The position numbers were made by a program, and so were the translations under genes. Below, piece after piece: positions 5,810 to 6,641 of a stretch of 6,641 nucleotides of DNA. The notes under the pieces were generated by a model. The model had not been told where the DNA came from, did no database searches, and saw only the letters and a list, made by a program, of their open reading frames with translations. The stretch is taken from assembly GCA_003503355.1 (NCBI GenBank), contig DOCS01000255.1, positions 10,449-17,089 of the forward strand, written 5' to 3'. How positions within the stretch are numbered: the stretch's first letter is position 1; the number at the start of each line of letters is the position of its first letter. This DNA is from Opitutia bacterium. Its GTDB lineage: Bacteria > Verrucomicrobiota > Verrucomicrobiia > Opitutales > Coraliomargaritaceae.

Positions 5810-6328
5810 ATGAGTAATCCCCTACAGCCTACCTTTCTCGTAAGCGCCTACTCTGACCCCATCGTGGTCAAGATTAACGGCAAGGCGAACTACCTAAATT
5901 GCAACTCCTTCCGGGAGTTCATAGGACAAATGGTAAGTGACAATAAAAGGCGCATCGTGCTAGACTTCGAGAATTGCAAGGGCATGGACAGCACCTTCCT
6001 CGGCATTCTAGCGGGCACAGCACTAGAACTGCGCAAGCAAACACCAGCTGGGGTCCTAATTCTCAGCAATCTGGGCCAGCGCAACCACGAGCTAGTGTGC
6101 AATCTAGGGCTGCAAAACCTGCTCACCATCGCCGAAGAAATACCCGAAAACTGCGATACCGGCTCAGCCGCTGAATTCTCGGCGCTCAAAAACGTCAAGA
6201 TATCCGACGCCAAGAACGTGCTTCGCGCACACCAAGACCTTGTTCAGGCGGATACAGAAAACGCGTCCAAGTTTCAGGATGTTATCGCCTTTCTGAAAAA
6301 TCAGGTCGAAACAGACAGCGACAATTGA
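5810..6328 (+). CDS. STAS-domain protein, anti-sigma-factor antagonist-like
   Basis: This 172-residue cytosolic protein resembles SpoIIAA/RsbV regulators, which bind an anti-sigma kinase or another partner according to phosphorylation of a conserved serine. The STAS fold covers about residues 8-105: a first strand pair, VVKINGKANYLNC (19-31), then IVLDFENCKGMDSTFLGIL (49-67), where D60-S61-T62 matches the D-S-T of RsbV and makes S61 the likely phosphorylation site. RsbV has glycine where this protein has F63. Residues about 106-172 form an additional, partly helical, charged tail (NVLRAHQDLVQADTEN and following) not found in minimal STAS proteins of about 110 residues. The frame could be opened upstream at TTG 5747, but that adds 21 residues unlike a STAS N-terminus and has no ribosome-binding site, so ATG 5810 is preferred. 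The next gene, 35 bp on, is probably its signalling partner. Confidence 0.85.
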   Translation: MSNPLQPTFLVSAYSDPIVVKINGKANYLNCNSFREFIGQMVSDNKRRIVLDFENCKGMDSTFLGILAGTALELRKQTPAGVLILSNLGQRNHELVCNLGLQNLLTIAEEIPENCDTGSAAEFSALKNVKISDAKNVLRAHQDLVQADTENASKFQDVIAFLKNQVETDSDN

Positions 6329-6363
6329 CCTAGATGCTAAACATTCCAAGAAACTAAACCCTC

Positions 6364-6641
6364 ATGTCTTTTCTCCTTGGAACTTTCTCCGGACTCATCG
6401 GCATGTGGTTGCTTTACAGCGGCAAGCGCAAGCACATCAAGATAATCCAACAAGAAAAGCAGCTACTTCAACAGGAGAAGCAAATCGTGGTCGAGTTCAT
6501 GCATAACATGGTCGAAGCCGTCGCCGAAGAGAGCGACCGTGCGACGATGTTCCAACGCATTATCCATGCCGCGATCCTCAGCACCGGCGCAATGAGCGCC
6601 TGCATCTTTGAAAAGGGCGACGACGACAGCCTCACCGGCAT
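6364..6641 (+). CDS. N-terminal part of a membrane-anchored sensor, probably GAF plus PP2C (SpoIIE-type) phosphatase; truncated by the window edge
   Basis: The frame starts at ATG 6364 and is open through the last base, giving 92 complete codons. Residues 3-19 (FLLGTFSGLIGMWLLYS) form one hydrophobic segment followed by positive KRKHIK, so the rest should face the cytoplasm. Residues about 24-50 are a glutamine- and glutamate-rich coiled coil containing a near-duplicated unit (QQEKQLLQQEKQ). From about 55 the sequence (RATMFQRIIHAAILSTGAMSACIFEKGDD) looks like the start of a GAF sensor domain. From recollection of similar verrucomicrobial proteins, a SpoIIE-type phosphatase domain would follow outside the window; this is inference. 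Its position 35 bp after the STAS gene fits a phosphatase that dephosphorylates the STAS serine. Confidence 0.65.
   Translation, partial: MSFLLGTFSGLIGMWLLYSGKRKHIKIIQQEKQLLQQEKQIVVEFMHNMVEAVAEESDRATMFQRIIHAAILSTGAMSACIFEKGDDDSLTG

Noticed and set aside
1..6641. Mobile element, CRISPR array or defence system
   Set aside because: There are no transposase or integrase genes, no regular repeat-spacer pattern and no nuclease or defence domains; all main genes are metabolic, translational or regulatory.

Overview
The window looks like ordinary chromosomal sequence from a Gram-negative bacterium of moderately high GC content. The best guess, from recollection of similar proteins rather than a search, is a marine member of the Verrucomicrobiota (Opitutae/Puniceicoccales, Coraliomargarita-like). 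Pointers are the nucleotidyltransferase-GHMP kinase fusion, the form of the tyrosyl-tRNA synthetase, the STAS gene followed by a membrane-anchored GAF-type sensor gene, and the absence of Shine-Dalgarno sequences before the main genes. I see no transposase, integrase, CRISPR array, rRNA or tRNA.

Layout. (1) 51-779 (+) encodes a hybrid peroxiredoxin-glutaredoxin. It ends before a hairpin/T-tract terminator (813-845) that may also serve the convergent neighbour. (2) 958-2319 (-) encodes an aldehyde dehydrogenase of the succinate-semialdehyde dehydrogenase (Sad/YneI) type. (3) A 105-bp divergent intergenic region contains a small inverted repeat. (4) 2425-3510 (+) encodes a fusion of a HxGH-type nucleotidyltransferase and a compact GHMP kinase. 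It is followed 59 bp later by tyrS (3570-4751). (5) A 267-bp gap has repeated GC-rich blocks and then an AT-rich stretch with a plausible promoter for a second, stand-alone peroxiredoxin (5019-5492). (6) A 317-bp gap contains a long hairpin with a repeated GCGA-N5-GCGA module, a second inverted repeat and a tiny possible leader ORF with the only strong Shine-Dalgarno sequence in the window. (7) 5810-6328 (+) encodes a STAS-domain protein, followed 35 bp later by the start of a membrane-anchored, probably GAF-containing sensor that runs off the right edge.

Functional themes. Two thiol peroxidases from different subfamilies lie within 5 kb, one with its own glutaredoxin domain and so probably glutathione-dependent. 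The STAS protein and the gene after it look like two members of a partner-switching signalling module; the phosphatase half would lie outside the window. The fusion enzyme probably phosphorylates a sugar and activates it as a nucleotide sugar, for example a heptose; this is inferred from domains only.

I do not see convincing evidence of an entirely new biological system. The most interesting items are the fusion enzyme with its shortened kinase domain, the altered HIGH motif in TyrRS, and the hairpin element between the second peroxiredoxin and the STAS gene.
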